Shown: positions 1-8,100 of the stretch, in pieces
Layout of the letters: the number at the start of each line of letters is the position of its first letter
Position numbering within the stretch: the first letter of the stretch is position 1
Source of the DNA: JBHIET01 sp046760785
Lineage (GTDB): Bacteria; Chloroflexota; Anaerolineae; B4-G1
Direction: 5' to 3'
DNA: 43,985 nucleotides
NCBI GenBank assembly: GCA_046760785.1
Contig: JBHIET010000024.1
Span: 1-43,985 of the forward strand
The notes under the pieces: model-generated
The model's input: only the letters and a program-made list of their open reading frames with translations
Databases searched by the model: none
What the model was told of the DNA's origin: nothing
Position numbers and translations under genes: made by a program

Positions 1-86
1 CGGAGCACCTTCGAGACTTCCGCAGTCTGGCAGTTTGAATTGCGAAAGGCTCTCGCGTATGTTAATCCGCACAGATTCCCTGTTGC

Positions 87-115
87 ATTCTACCATTTTG
101 TCACGTTTTCGACAA
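87..115 (-). promoter_or_regulatory. Divergent sigma-70-like promoter reading off the left edge
   Basis: On the minus strand TTGTCG and TAGAAT are separated by 17 bases. It would transcribe a gene lying left of the window. A plus-strand pair TTGTCA (98-103) and TACACT (122-127), spacer 18, overlaps it, so this block could be a shared divergent control region. No protein-like coding sequence is visible in 1-288. Confidence 0.4.
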
Positions 116-193
116 GCGTGATACACTCGCACAGGGGGGACAAAGACAGGGTGAGGGGGAGATATGTCACGGTGGAAGCGCGATGAACGCCAC

Positions 194-222
194 TTGACTA
201 TCAGGCGATGTTGAAGTATCCT
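194..222 (+). promoter_or_regulatory. Promoter of nfnAB
   Basis: TTGACT and TATCCT are separated by exactly 17 bases, about 66 bases upstream of the nfnA start codon. It is the best plus-strand sigma-70-type match before the operon, and leaves a leader of about 60 nucleotides ending in a perfect AGGAGG at 277-282. Confidence 0.5.
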
Positions 223-288
223 TAACAGCGGCCAGCAGCTAGTGGTTACCTACTAACGGCTATCAGTTAAGAAATCAGGAGGTTGCCT

Positions 289-1134
289 GTGTACAAAATC
301 CTGCACAAGGAAACGCTCAGTGAGGTCAACAAGTTGATGGTCATCGCCGCACCGGAGGTGGCACGCAAAGCGCAGGCGGGCCAGTTCGTCATCGTGCGCG
401 TTGACGAGCGCGGCGAGCGCATCCCGCTCACCATCGCCGACTACGACCGCAAAGCCGGGACGGTGACAATCATCTTCCAGGAGGTCGGCAAGACGACGAT
501 GCACCTGGGGACGCTTGAGCCAGGTGATGAGTTAGCCACCCTCACCGGGCCGCTGGGGCACGCGACTGAGATTGAGAACTATGGAACTGTCGTCTGTGTT
601 GGGGGTGGGGTTGGTATTGCTCCCATCTATCCTATCGCACGGGCGCTCAAAGAGGCCGGTAACACCGTCATCTCGATCATTGGCGCACGCACCAAAGATT
701 TACTTTTCTGGGAGGACAAGATGCGCACAGCCAGCAGTGAGTTGATCGTCTGTACCGACGACGGTTCCTACGCCCGCAAGGCGCTGGTCACCGAACCGCT
801 CAAGGAATTGCTGGAACAGCGCGATGGGGAGATCGCCCGCGTGTGGGCTATCGGGCCGGCCATTATGATGAAGTTCGTCTCTTTGACCACCGAGCCCTTC
901 AAGGTGCCCACCATCGTCAGCCTGAACACGATCATGATTGACGGGACAGGTATGTGTGGTGGATGCCGGGTTCAGTTGACCGATGGCGCCAAGTTCGTGT
1001 GCGCGGATGGGCCGGAGTTCGACGCTCACCAGGTAGATTGGGATTTGCTGATGGCACGGCAGCGGTTCTATCTGGAAGAGGAGAAGCAGGCGGTTGAACA
1101 CTGGAAGCACGAGCACTGCCAGGGAGGTGCTTAA
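289..1134 (+). CDS. nfnA: NfnA-type ferredoxin:NADP oxidoreductase, FAD/[2Fe-2S] subunit
   Basis: Small subunit of the electron-bifurcating NADH-dependent reduced ferredoxin:NADP oxidoreductase (also annotated as sulfide dehydrogenase subunit or FNR-like alpha subunit). It is a 281-residue cytoplasmic protein of the dihydroorotate-dehydrogenase electron-transfer fold: FAD domain about 1-97, NAD-binding loop CVGGGVGIAPIYP at about 103-115, and a C-terminal iron-sulfur segment IDGTGMCGGC. Asp219, Cys223, Cys226 and Cys238 fit the Asp/Cys3 [2Fe-2S] ligand pattern described for Thermotoga NfnA. The GTG at 289 is chosen because AGGAGG lies 6 bases upstream; a TTG at 283 would touch the ribosome-binding site. 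The stop abuts the ATG of nfnB, so the two subunits are co-translated. Confidence 0.88.
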   Translation: MYKILHKETLSEVNKLMVIAAPEVARKAQAGQFVIVRVDERGERIPLTIADYDRKAGTVTIIFQEVGKTTMHLGTLEPGDELATLTGPLGHATEIENYGTVVCVGGGVGIAPIYPIARALKEAGNTVISIIGARTKDLLFWEDKMRTASSELIVCTDDGSYARKALVTEPLKELLEQRDGEIARVWAIGPAIMMKFVSLTTEPFKVPTIVSLNTIMIDGTGMCGGCRVQLTDGAKFVCADGPEFDAHQVDWDLLMARQRFYLEEEKQAVEHWKHEHCQGGA

Positions 1135-2652
1135 ATGGCCGAACTGACACAACGCGAACGTATGCAGATCTCTCGGCAGGAGATGCCTGCGCAGGAGCCC
1201 AAGGTCCGGAGAAAGAACTTCGATGAGGTCGCCCTGGGATTCACAGAGGAACTGGCCCGCCAGGAGGCGGAGCGATGTCTGCAGTGCGCTCGCCCCCACT
1301 GTGTCGAGGGCTGCCCGGTCGGCGTCCTCATCCCGCAGTTCATCCTGGCTCTGCGGGAGGGAGATATGGAGGGCGCGGTACGGGCGATGAAGGAGAAGAA
1401 CAATCTGCCCGCTATCTGCGGCCGGGTCTGCCCGCAGGAGACGCAGTGCGAGGCCCAGTGCGTGCTGGGCAAGAAGGGGGAGCCGGTCGCCATCGGGCGG
1501 CTGGAGCGGTTCGTGGGCGATTACGAGCTGGCCTATCGAACCTGCCCCTTGGAAAAGGCCCCCGACACCGGCAAGAAAGTGGCCGTCGTTGGCTCAGGCC
1601 CGGCCGGGCTGACCTGCGCGGTAGACGTGGGACGGGAGGGACACGAGGTCACCATCTTCGAGTCGCTCCACGCTCCCGGTGGCGTGCTGGTCTATGGCAT
1701 CCCGGAGTTCCGTCTGCCCAAGAGCGTGGTGCACGCTGAGATTGATTACGCCGCCGAGTGCCTGGGCATCAAAATGCATCCAGACGCGGTAATCGGGCGC
1801 TTGTACACGATTGATGAACTGCTCGATGAGAATGGGCAGGGCTTCGACGCCGTCTTCCTGGGGACGGGCGCAGGGCTGCCGAGGTTCATGCGCATCCCGG
1901 GCATCAATTACAACGGCGTCGTTTCGGCCAACGAGTTCCTCACCCGGGTCAATCTGATGAAGGGCTATCTCTTCCCGGAGTACGACACGCCGGTCAAAGT
2001 CGGCAAGCGCGTGGCCGTGATCGGCGCGGGGAACGTGGCGATGGATGCGGCCCGCTGGAGCCTGCGTTTGCAGATGATGCGTGCGCAAGATGGCGAGGAT
2101 CCTGGAGAGGCTCACATCGTCTACCGACGCTCGCCAGCCGAGGTGCCGGCCCGGGCCGAGGAGTTCCACCACGCGGAGGAAGAGGGGATCATCTTCGACT
2201 TCCTGACCAACCCGGTGGAGATCTACGGGGACGAGAACGACAACGTGTGCGGCATGCGCTGCATCCGCATGGAACTGGGTGAGCCCGACGAAAGCGGGCG
2301 GCGACGTCCCATCCCCATCGAGGGCTCCGAGTTCGATATGGACGTGGATATGGTGGTGATGGCGCTGGGCACGAGTCCCAATCCCCTCGTCTTCAGCGAG
2401 GCTGGCGAGCTGGAGCGGACGAAGTGGGGCACGGTCATCGCCGACCAGGGGACCGGGCGCACGACGAAGCCTCGGGTGTGGGCCGGCGGAGACGTGGTCA
2501 CCGGCGCGGCGACGGTCATCAGCGCGATGGGAGCCGGCAAGCGGGCCGCTGCCGACATTAACCATTTCCTGCAGGGGGAGATCAATCCCTGGAGGGAGAC
2601 ACCTAGGGATACTCCCGAAACGGGGGCTCGGAGCGATTCGAGGCGAATATGA
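1135..2652 (+). CDS. nfnB: NfnB-type / GltD-like NADPH-dependent flavoprotein with two [4Fe-4S] clusters
   Basis: Large subunit partner of NfnA, 505 residues. The N-terminal ferredoxin-like part has eight cysteines (48, 51, 56, 60, 95, 99, 105, 109), including CLQCARPHC and CGRVCPQETQC, which bind two [4Fe-4S] clusters. A Rossmann FAD motif VAVVGSGPAGLTC follows at about 149-161 and an NADPH motif VAVIGAGNVAMDAAR at about 290-304. The family also includes glutamate synthase small chains, but no large GltB gene is present and the direct junction with nfnA argues for the transhydrogenase. ATG follows the nfnA stop with no gap, and GGAGGTG precedes it. Expected role: coupling reduced ferredoxin and NADH oxidation to NADPH formation. 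After the stop a 68-base convergent gap leads to the cyclase gene. Confidence 0.87.
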   Translation: MAELTQRERMQISRQEMPAQEPKVRRKNFDEVALGFTEELARQEAERCLQCARPHCVEGCPVGVLIPQFILALREGDMEGAVRAMKEKNNLPAICGRVCPQETQCEAQCVLGKKGEPVAIGRLERFVGDYELAYRTCPLEKAPDTGKKVAVVGSGPAGLTCAVDVGREGHEVTIFESLHAPGGVLVYGIPEFRLPKSVVHAEIDYAAECLGIKMHPDAVIGRLYTIDELLDENGQGFDAVFLGTGAGLPRFMRIPGINYNGVVSANEFLTRVNLMKGYLFPEYDTPVKVGKRVAVIGAGNVAMDAARWSLRLQMMRAQDGEDPGEAHIVYRRSPAEVPARAEEFHHAEEEGIIFDFLTNPVEIYGDENDNVCGMRCIRMELGEPDESGRRRPIPIEGSEFDMDVDMVVMALGTSPNPLVFSEAGELERTKWGTVIADQGTGRTTKPRVWAGGDVVTGAATVISAMGAGKRAAADINHFLQGEINPWRETPRDTPETGARSDSRRI

Positions 2653-2664
2653 CATTATTCAGGT

Positions 2665-2694
2665 AAAAACGGCACTCCGCGTTGACGGAGCGCC
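2665..2694 (-). terminator. Intrinsic terminator of the minus-strand signalling cluster
   Basis: Hairpin with arms GGC-CTCCG and CGGAG-GCC (one mismatched base on each side, six-base loop) at 2671-2694, followed on the minus strand by a run of five T at 2669-2665. It lies 27 bases past the cyclase stop, between convergent genes. The T run is only on the minus side, so it should mainly stop minus-strand transcripts. Confidence 0.65.
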
Positions 2695-2720
2695 GATGAC
2701 GAACGTATCCTGAGGTATGC

Positions 2721-4268
2721 TTACACGTGCACTGCCACTACCTCGAACGCTGGCGTAGGTTGTGGATGTCCCTTGATTTCCACTGTTCCCACCGGCCGCG
2801 CCTCGACGTACTTCTGCACCAGCCTGTAGACCTGCTGGCAGATCAGGATCTGTCCTCCACGGGCGTGCTCCTGTAGCCTGCGGCACACGTTCACCGCGTC
2901 GCCGATGACTGTATAACTCATCAGTTGCGGCGCACCAATGTTGCCCACCAACACCTCACCTGTGCTAACTCCCACCCCAAACTGGAGTTGATAGGCCGAA
3001 GGGAGTTGGGGGTGGGACTCTTTGACTGCCTGACACATCCGCCACGCTGCCCGCACTGCCCGCAGCGCGTGATCCGGCTGCGGGAGAGGGGCATTGAAAT
3101 AGGCCATCACTGCGTCGCCCAGGAACTTATCCAGCGTGCCTCTCTCGGCCAGGATAGCTTCGACCACCACCGCGATGTGGTGGTTGAGAACGTTCACCAG
3201 CACCTCCGGCGTGACGCGAGCACCGAAGCTGCTGAAACCACGGATGTCGGCGAAGAGGATGGTCACTTTCTGACGCACACCCCCCAGGGTGACGCCGTCG
3301 GGCCGGGCGATGAGCTTTTCCACCACGCTAGGGGCAACGTAGCGCTCAAGCACCCCCCGTATCTGCTGCTTCTCGCGCTCTTTGGCCTCTTCGACTTGCT
3401 GCAACAGGCGAGCGTTCTCAATCGCGATAGCGGCATAGTTGCCCAATGCTATGAGCAACCGCTTGTCGTGCTCGGTGAAGAAACGAGCTGTGACCTTGTT
3501 GCTCACCCCCAAGGCACCAATGGATTTCTCGCCAATTTTCAGTGGTGCGTAGAGCATCGCGCCGGTTCTAATGGCATCACCTTTGCGCACAGCGTCGGAT
3601 GCTACTTGATCTTCCGTGCGCCGCGACACCTGTCGCTCCTGTCCCTTGACACGTCGTTTGCGCACGTACTCCCGGAGTGTACCCACATCCTCGTCCTCCA
3701 GAAGAATAGCACCCTCCTCAGAATCGGTGATGTAGAGCGCGGCGTCTACCACCCGCTCCAACAGCTTATCTCGTTCCATCAGTGCTGTGACTGCTCTCCC
3801 AATTTGAGAGAGCGTATGGAGTTCACGCAATCTCTGCTCCAGTTGCTGCTTGGACTGCATCAGTCGGACAGTCAGTGCTTCCTTCTCGCGTTGAAGTCGC
3901 ACTTCCTTCAGCGCTCGTTCGATGGTCATCAACATCTCGTCGGCCGTAAAGGGCTTGATAACGTAGTCGCGCACGCCCTTGCGGAACACCTCGACGGCGA
4001 TGGCCTCGGATCCGTGGGAAGTCATCAGGATTACCGGGACCTCGCAGCACCGAGCACGCAGGCCATCGAGCACCTCGAAGCCGTTCATCCTGGGCATCTC
4101 CAGGTCAAGCAGCATGAGGTCAATGCCGCCTTGGAGAGCCTTGCGCATCCCCTCGGCGCCGTTCATGGCCTCCACGGCCTCGAAGCCATTCGGTTCCAAG
4201 ACATATCGGACGACAAACTCGCGCATCTCGCGGCTGTCGTCCACGACGAGTACCCGGATGTTGGACAA
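2721..4268 (-). CDS. Response regulator with GAF and class III adenylate cyclase domains
   Basis: 515-residue cytoplasmic signalling protein that probably makes cAMP when phosphorylated. The receiver domain (1-120) has acidic pocket Asp10/Asp11, phospho-acceptor Asp55, Thr83 and Lys105. A coiled segment (120-155) leads to a GAF domain (about 160-290), then a cyclase domain (about 333-510). Catalytic features are visible: metal-binding Asp341 (FADIRGF) and Asp385 (KFLGDAVMAYF), adenine-selecting Lys381, Thr453 in YTVIGDAVN, and Asn460/Arg464 for the transition state. A Thr where mammalian enzymes have Asp is typical of class IIIb bacterial cyclases, so ATP is the likely substrate. The start is TTG at 4268 with a weak upstream GAGA; it follows the protease stop by 9 bases, so it is the last gene of a minus-strand operon. 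Confidence 0.85.
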   Translation of the reverse strand: MSNIRVLVVDDSREMREFVVRYVLEPNGFEAVEAMNGAEGMRKALQGGIDLMLLDLEMPRMNGFEVLDGLRARCCEVPVILMTSHGSEAIAVEVFRKGVRDYVIKPFTADEMLMTIERALKEVRLQREKEALTVRLMQSKQQLEQRLRELHTLSQIGRAVTALMERDKLLERVVDAALYITDSEEGAILLEDEDVGTLREYVRKRRVKGQERQVSRRTEDQVASDAVRKGDAIRTGAMLYAPLKIGEKSIGALGVSNKVTARFFTEHDKRLLIALGNYAAIAIENARLLQQVEEAKEREKQQIRGVLERYVAPSVVEKLIARPDGVTLGGVRQKVTILFADIRGFSSFGARVTPEVLVNVLNHHIAVVVEAILAERGTLDKFLGDAVMAYFNAPLPQPDHALRAVRAAWRMCQAVKESHPQLPSAYQLQFGVGVSTGEVLVGNIGAPQLMSYTVIGDAVNVCRRLQEHARGGQILICQQVYRLVQKYVEARPVGTVEIKGHPQPTPAFEVVAVHV

Positions 4269-4277
4269 GGCTATTCT

Positions 4278-6326
4278 CTACTGTTCACTAATCTCGTAAC
4301 TGTACGACGCCATCTCCGTCGTCACGGGCGCCAGGCCGGAGATGGTGACCACGGCCCGGTCTGTGCGGCTACTCAGCGGGATGATCCACTCACCAGCCTG
4401 ATCTTCGTCCAGTGCCAGTCGCTGCACTGTCGCTGGTTCTCCTGGGGGGCCGAAGAGGATCAATTGCACCAGCCAGCGTTGCGGCAACACGTTGGCGTGA
4501 CGCATGAAGCCAGCCGGCTCCCACCCATTCGACCCTTCGACGGGCTCAGGGCTCAGGGCGGGCCCGCCTTCCCCCTCTTCGAAATCGCTGAAGTAGCCGA
4601 TTTCGGGAATGGCGACGTCATCCAGAATAAAGCCGGGGCGGTTGACCGCGTCGTCGGTGATGTACTCTAAGCGGATCAAGACCTCCTGCCCGGCGTACGC
4701 GGAGAGGTCCACCTGCTCCTGGATCCACTGCGGCGTTTCCCCACCGCCGCTCCTGCCGGTATAGGCCCAGCCGAAGGAGTTGCCGTTGGGATTGGTGGGT
4801 GTGCCGGAGGGTGTGGTGAGAATCTCCCAGGTCTCTCCCCCGTCGGTGCTGACCTCCACGTAGGCGTAATCCCAGTCCTCCTCAATGTCGTACCAGGCCC
4901 AGAACTCCAGCGTGGCCTCGCTCACGTCGGAGAGATCGAAGGCCCGCGTGAGTGTCATATCCGAGTCGTCGCCCCGGTTGGACCACCAGACGTAGCGTCC
5001 GCTGTGGGCTGTCGTATCCACCAGGCCGATCCGGGTGGAGCCGGTGAAGCGCAAGACCAGGGGTCGCTGGCCGTGCAGTTCGATGTAGTCAGTACCATAC
5101 TGGTGCACGGTGCTGTTTTCGGAGACGGGATAGTCTCCCCGGTGGTAGGTGGCCTCGATGTTGAAGGAGGGCGGGTCAATCTCCTTGTAGCCGTAGCGCC
5201 CATCGCCGATGGTGGGATCGTCCAACAGGTTGGCGACGATCCAGTCGGCGAAGAAGTCCTCGTGGGTCATATCGGTCCCCAGGTCAGCCAGGGCTGCGTC
5301 CACAGAGGCCAGGCTGTTTTCTTCGTGGGCAACCAGTGCCTGGGTGGCCTCCGGGCCAAAACGGTCGAGGAAGTAGGAGGTGAAGAGGTAGCCAGCGCCA
5401 TAGTTGGCCCCTGCTTCACCGGGCCCCTCGGGCCAGGAGTTGAGTTGCGTATCCGGTTCCATGGAAAATGCCCAATCGGAGCCGCCGGTGTCGAATCCAT
5501 TCAGGTACATCGCCAGCTCGGAGGCCCCCTCGTTCAGCCAGGTTTCCTCGTTGCGATCGTTGTACCAGTGGATCATATGTTGAAATTCGTGGGCCAGCAC
5601 GCCGTTGTAGAAGTCGTTATTGACGATCACGTTCTCGATGTTAATGTAGAACATCTCCATCTCGTTGGAATCATCGCGCACGGCGGAAACGAACTCGTCA
5701 GCGCTGGAATAGTAACCAGCGATGGTGTCCCCCAGATTGCGGGCGTGGAGGATGGAGAGATGAGGATCGTTGTCTACCCCGGGGCTCCACTCGGAGCCGA
5801 AGAAGCTCCGATCAGTGAGGTAGGTGTGCTCCTCGAACAGGTCGGCGGCGGCCTCAAGATCGTCCTGGTCGAAGCGCACGCCCTCCTCGACCCACATGTA
5901 CACGTGCTCGGTCTTGTACTGCAGAGTAGCGTAGATGTCGAACTGCTCGTCGGTGTCTACATTGGAGGCGTGGAAGAGGCGGCGGGTGCCCACGGGGTAG
6001 TCGGGAGAGCCCTCTGAGTTGACGGTGCGCGGAGTGTCGGGAGGCAGACCCCGCAGCCGGATCGCCAGTGCGTGCAGGTCACGCATCGGCACGCTGGTCG
6101 TCTTCAGCAGTTCCTCCGTTTCAGCTCCAGCATCCCCCGCAGGCTCGCGAGTGATGACAGGGGTGGGCTCGGGAGTTGGAGTGTCGTAGGCCGGTGGCGG
6201 AGGCGTCTCAAAGACCAGCGTGGGTTGGAATAATCTCTCCCAATCGAAGCCGCCCCCGCAGCAGCAGCAACTTGCCGCCGCAAGCAAGGTGGCCACGGCA
6301 ACCAGAGTAACAAATGTCCGATTCAT
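4278..6326 (-). CDS. Secreted lipoprotein metalloprotease, M6/immune-inhibitor-A-like with MAM-type domain
   Basis: 682 residues. A signal peptide ends in a lipobox-like LAAASC with Cys20, followed by three more cysteines and a Gly run, then a Pro/Thr linker, so the protein is probably membrane-anchored outside the cell. The zinc motif HEFQH is at 246-250, with a downstream NEGASE (about 265-270) supplying the third acidic ligand, as in gluzincin-type proteases. Residues about 430-590 form a jelly-roll/MAM-like domain (FWAWYDIEEDWDYAYV, then LDDVAIPEIGYFSDFE) common in immune inhibitor A-like enzymes. An inserted segment ALSPEPVEGSNG at about 592-603 matches a dispersed genomic repeat. The start ATG overlaps the stop of the upstream REC-ParA gene (ATGA), indicating translational coupling. 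Substrate unknown. Confidence 0.75.
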   Translation of the reverse strand: MNRTFVTLVAVATLLAAASCCCCGGGFDWERLFQPTLVFETPPPPAYDTPTPEPTPVITREPAGDAGAETEELLKTTSVPMRDLHALAIRLRGLPPDTPRTVNSEGSPDYPVGTRRLFHASNVDTDEQFDIYATLQYKTEHVYMWVEEGVRFDQDDLEAAADLFEEHTYLTDRSFFGSEWSPGVDNDPHLSILHARNLGDTIAGYYSSADEFVSAVRDDSNEMEMFYINIENVIVNNDFYNGVLAHEFQHMIHWYNDRNEETWLNEGASELAMYLNGFDTGGSDWAFSMEPDTQLNSWPEGPGEAGANYGAGYLFTSYFLDRFGPEATQALVAHEENSLASVDAALADLGTDMTHEDFFADWIVANLLDDPTIGDGRYGYKEIDPPSFNIEATYHRGDYPVSENSTVHQYGTDYIELHGQRPLVLRFTGSTRIGLVDTTAHSGRYVWWSNRGDDSDMTLTRAFDLSDVSEATLEFWAWYDIEEDWDYAYVEVSTDGGETWEILTTPSGTPTNPNGNSFGWAYTGRSGGGETPQWIQEQVDLSAYAGQEVLIRLEYITDDAVNRPGFILDDVAIPEIGYFSDFEEGEGGPALSPEPVEGSNGWEPAGFMRHANVLPQRWLVQLILFGPPGEPATVQRLALDEDQAGEWIIPLSSRTDRAVVTISGLAPVTTEMASYSYEISEQ
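4530..4562. repeat. In-frame dispersed palindromic element (PEPVEGS type)
   Basis: The stretch containing CCCTTCGACGGGCTCAGGG is a member of the TTCGACAGGCTCAGG family seen again at 17948-18020, 21515-21680, 34099-34145 and 36955-37025. Here it is translated as LSPEPVEGS near the C-terminus of the protease without breaking the frame. Confidence 0.7.
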
Positions 6327-7465
6327 CGTTCCTCGCTATAACTAACAGTCCCAGACCCCAGGGGTCTGCGTAGCGCTTGGGATAACTCCTGCACAGCCTG
6401 CGCCAGTGGTGAGGTAGGGCTATGGAGGGCCAGGGGTGCTCCCTGTGCCAGTGCCCGCGCCTGATCTGGATCAAAGGGGACGGTTGTCACCAGTGGACGT
6501 CTGAGGGCACGCTCGATTGCTCCGGTCGGCAACTGGAGCCCAGGCGTGACCTGGTTGAGGATGATTTGGAATCTATCCGACCATTGCTTGAGGGCACGCA
6601 ATGTGCCAACAGCCGTCTGGATCGAGGGAGGCTCGGCGGTGACCACCAATCCTACGACTGTGGCTGCCTCCAGGGCCACCATCGTCACCTCACTCAGTAC
6701 CGGCGGCGCATCCACGACGGTGACGGCGAACCGCTGCTGCAGGATCTTGAGGATCGTCTGTACCACTGCTCGCGACAAACCCTGTTGCCCCACGACAGGA
6801 AAAAGCGGTGATGCCAGCACCTGCAGCCCAGAAGCGTGTTGCATGAGATGGGCTTCGACGGCCTCGGCGTCGGGAGCACCAGCCTGGGTGAGGCCCGCCC
6901 AGTTGGGCTCGGGGCGCAACCCCAGTTGCAGTGCCACGTGCCCTGATGAGGGACAGAGGTCCACCAAACAGACTGCTCCCTCGCTGGCCTGAGCCAGCGT
7001 CGCTGCCAGGTTGACCGCCAGTGTGGTGACGCCGACGCCGCCGCGCAGACTCAGCAGCACGACCACCCCCGCAAGCACAAGAGCTTCTTCTGCCACCCGC
7101 TCTGCCAGCAGGTCGTTGACCCGCTCCAGCAACTCGTCCATTGGCGCCGGTTTGACCATATAGTCATCGGCACCGGCATCCAGCGCGGCCTGGTGATCCA
7201 CGGCCTGGCCCCGCGCCGTGAGGATGATGATCGGGATGGAGGCCGTAGGGGGATTAGCGCGCAGTCGGCGGCAGATTTCGTAGCCGCTGACGTCAGGCAT
7301 CATCACGTCAATAATCGCCAGATCAGGCGGGTCGGCCAGGGCTTTGGCCAACCCCTCCACACCATCAGCACTGAGCACGGTCCGGTGCCCTCCCCGTCCC
7401 TCCAGCACCAGGCTCATGGTATCCAGAAGTTCGGCGTTATCGTCAATAACCAGTATCTTTGCCAT
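6323..7465 (-). CDS. Response regulator fused to a ParA/MinD-like ATPase domain with degenerate Walker A
   Basis: 380 residues. An N-terminal receiver domain (1-120) has Asp8/Asp9, phospho-acceptor Asp53 and Lys105. A ParA/MinD/CpaE-like domain (about 130-370) follows. Its deviant Walker A reads RGGVGVTT (141-148): both the signature lysine and the P-loop lysine of KGGVGKTT are replaced (Arg and Val), so ATP binding may be weakened or lost, as in some TadZ/CpaE-like proteins. The VVDAPP motif of the Walker B region is present. Such proteins often position pilus or secretion machinery, but no pilus genes are here. ATG at 7465 lies 6 bases after the preceding gene; its stop overlaps the protease start by four bases. 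Confidence 0.78.
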   Translation of the reverse strand: MAKILVIDDNAELLDTMSLVLEGRGGHRTVLSADGVEGLAKALADPPDLAIIDVMMPDVSGYEICRRLRANPPTASIPIIILTARGQAVDHQAALDAGADDYMVKPAPMDELLERVNDLLAERVAEEALVLAGVVVLLSLRGGVGVTTLAVNLAATLAQASEGAVCLVDLCPSSGHVALQLGLRPEPNWAGLTQAGAPDAEAVEAHLMQHASGLQVLASPLFPVVGQQGLSRAVVQTILKILQQRFAVTVVDAPPVLSEVTMVALEAATVVGLVVTAEPPSIQTAVGTLRALKQWSDRFQIILNQVTPGLQLPTGAIERALRRPLVTTVPFDPDQARALAQGAPLALHSPTSPLAQAVQELSQALRRPLGSGTVSYSEER

Positions 7466-7471
7466 CGTCGG

Positions 7472-7999
7472 TCAATCTCCCTTCTCCTCCACCGAGAAGG
7501 CCCCGATGTGATCCTTGTTAACCAGAATTGCTCCGCCGGTGAACGTGACGTCTGGACGGACCGAGGACTTCATTTGGCCATCGAGAATAGTGACGAAATC
7601 ATCTGTGCCGCTGGTAAGCACGGTGCGCAAGTCCAATCTGCCCGAGAGGCGCAGGTGGCCTTCGATCTCGAAAGACGGGACGGTGATGAAGACTTTACGC
7701 AGATAGCTGCCGAAATAGCTACCGTAGGTGTGTTCTCGCGGCAATCCATCCTCCTGGCGGGAGACGACGACGGCAGTGATGTTGTCCTTACGGAGGATCG
7801 AAATGACATGGTGGGTAGCGATCTCTGCGGGATGCTCGATGTTTGAGATGTAGACCTCCTCAAGCCGAAGGAAGGACGTGGTGTGGTCATTGAGTTGGTC
7901 CGCCAGTTTCTTCTGGCGCACATCTGTGCGGCCGGATATGCGGTGACGATGAGTGAAGAAGTCCGCTACCAGCCAGCCAGTGCTCAATCTTTCCTGCAT
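7472..7999 (-). CDS. Uncharacterised protein found upstream of REC-ParA
   Basis: 175 residues, no signal peptide or membrane helix, function unknown. Visible blocks are WLVADFFTHRHRISGR, VISILRKDNITAVVV, KVFITVPSFEIEGHL and a beta-rich C-terminal half ending in FTGGAILVNKDHIGAF, suggesting a compact beta-rich fold. I do not recognise a catalytic motif. ATG at 7999 is chosen over a TTG six bases earlier because AGGAG lies 7 bases upstream of the ATG. Position in the operon (102 bases after AOR, 6 bases before REC-ParA) suggests a signalling accessory. Confidence 0.65.
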   Translation of the reverse strand: MQERLSTGWLVADFFTHRHRISGRTDVRQKKLADQLNDHTTSFLRLEEVYISNIEHPAEIATHHVISILRKDNITAVVVSRQEDGLPREHTYGSYFGSYLRKVFITVPSFEIEGHLRLSGRLDLRTVLTSGTDDFVTILDGQMKSSVRPDVTFTGGAILVNKDHIGAFSVEEKGD

Positions 8000-8100
8000 C
8001 GCCAAGCTCCTTTCAGGCGGTCGGCACCGGCCTCTTACGGCGGTGCCTTTCCCACAATCTGCACTCCTCCGTCACCGCCGAAGTGGTTCACCCTGGCCTA

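Noticed and set aside
1..186. Open plus-strand frame running in from the left edge
   Set aside because: Its residues are not protein-like, and divergent promoter elements lie inside it.
1135..2652. Annotation of nfnB as glutamate synthase small subunit
   Set aside because: No large glutamate synthase gene is nearby, and it directly abuts an NfnA-type gene with matching cluster ligands.
1594..2655. Open frame on the minus strand inside nfnB
   Set aside because: No homology-like motifs; the plus strand encodes complete FAD, NADPH and cluster motifs.
8035..8091. Short GTG frame of 18 codons after AOR on the minus strand, checked as a possible MoaD-like relic
   Set aside because: No ribosome-binding site of note and no resemblance to the Gly-Gly end of MoaD/ThiS.
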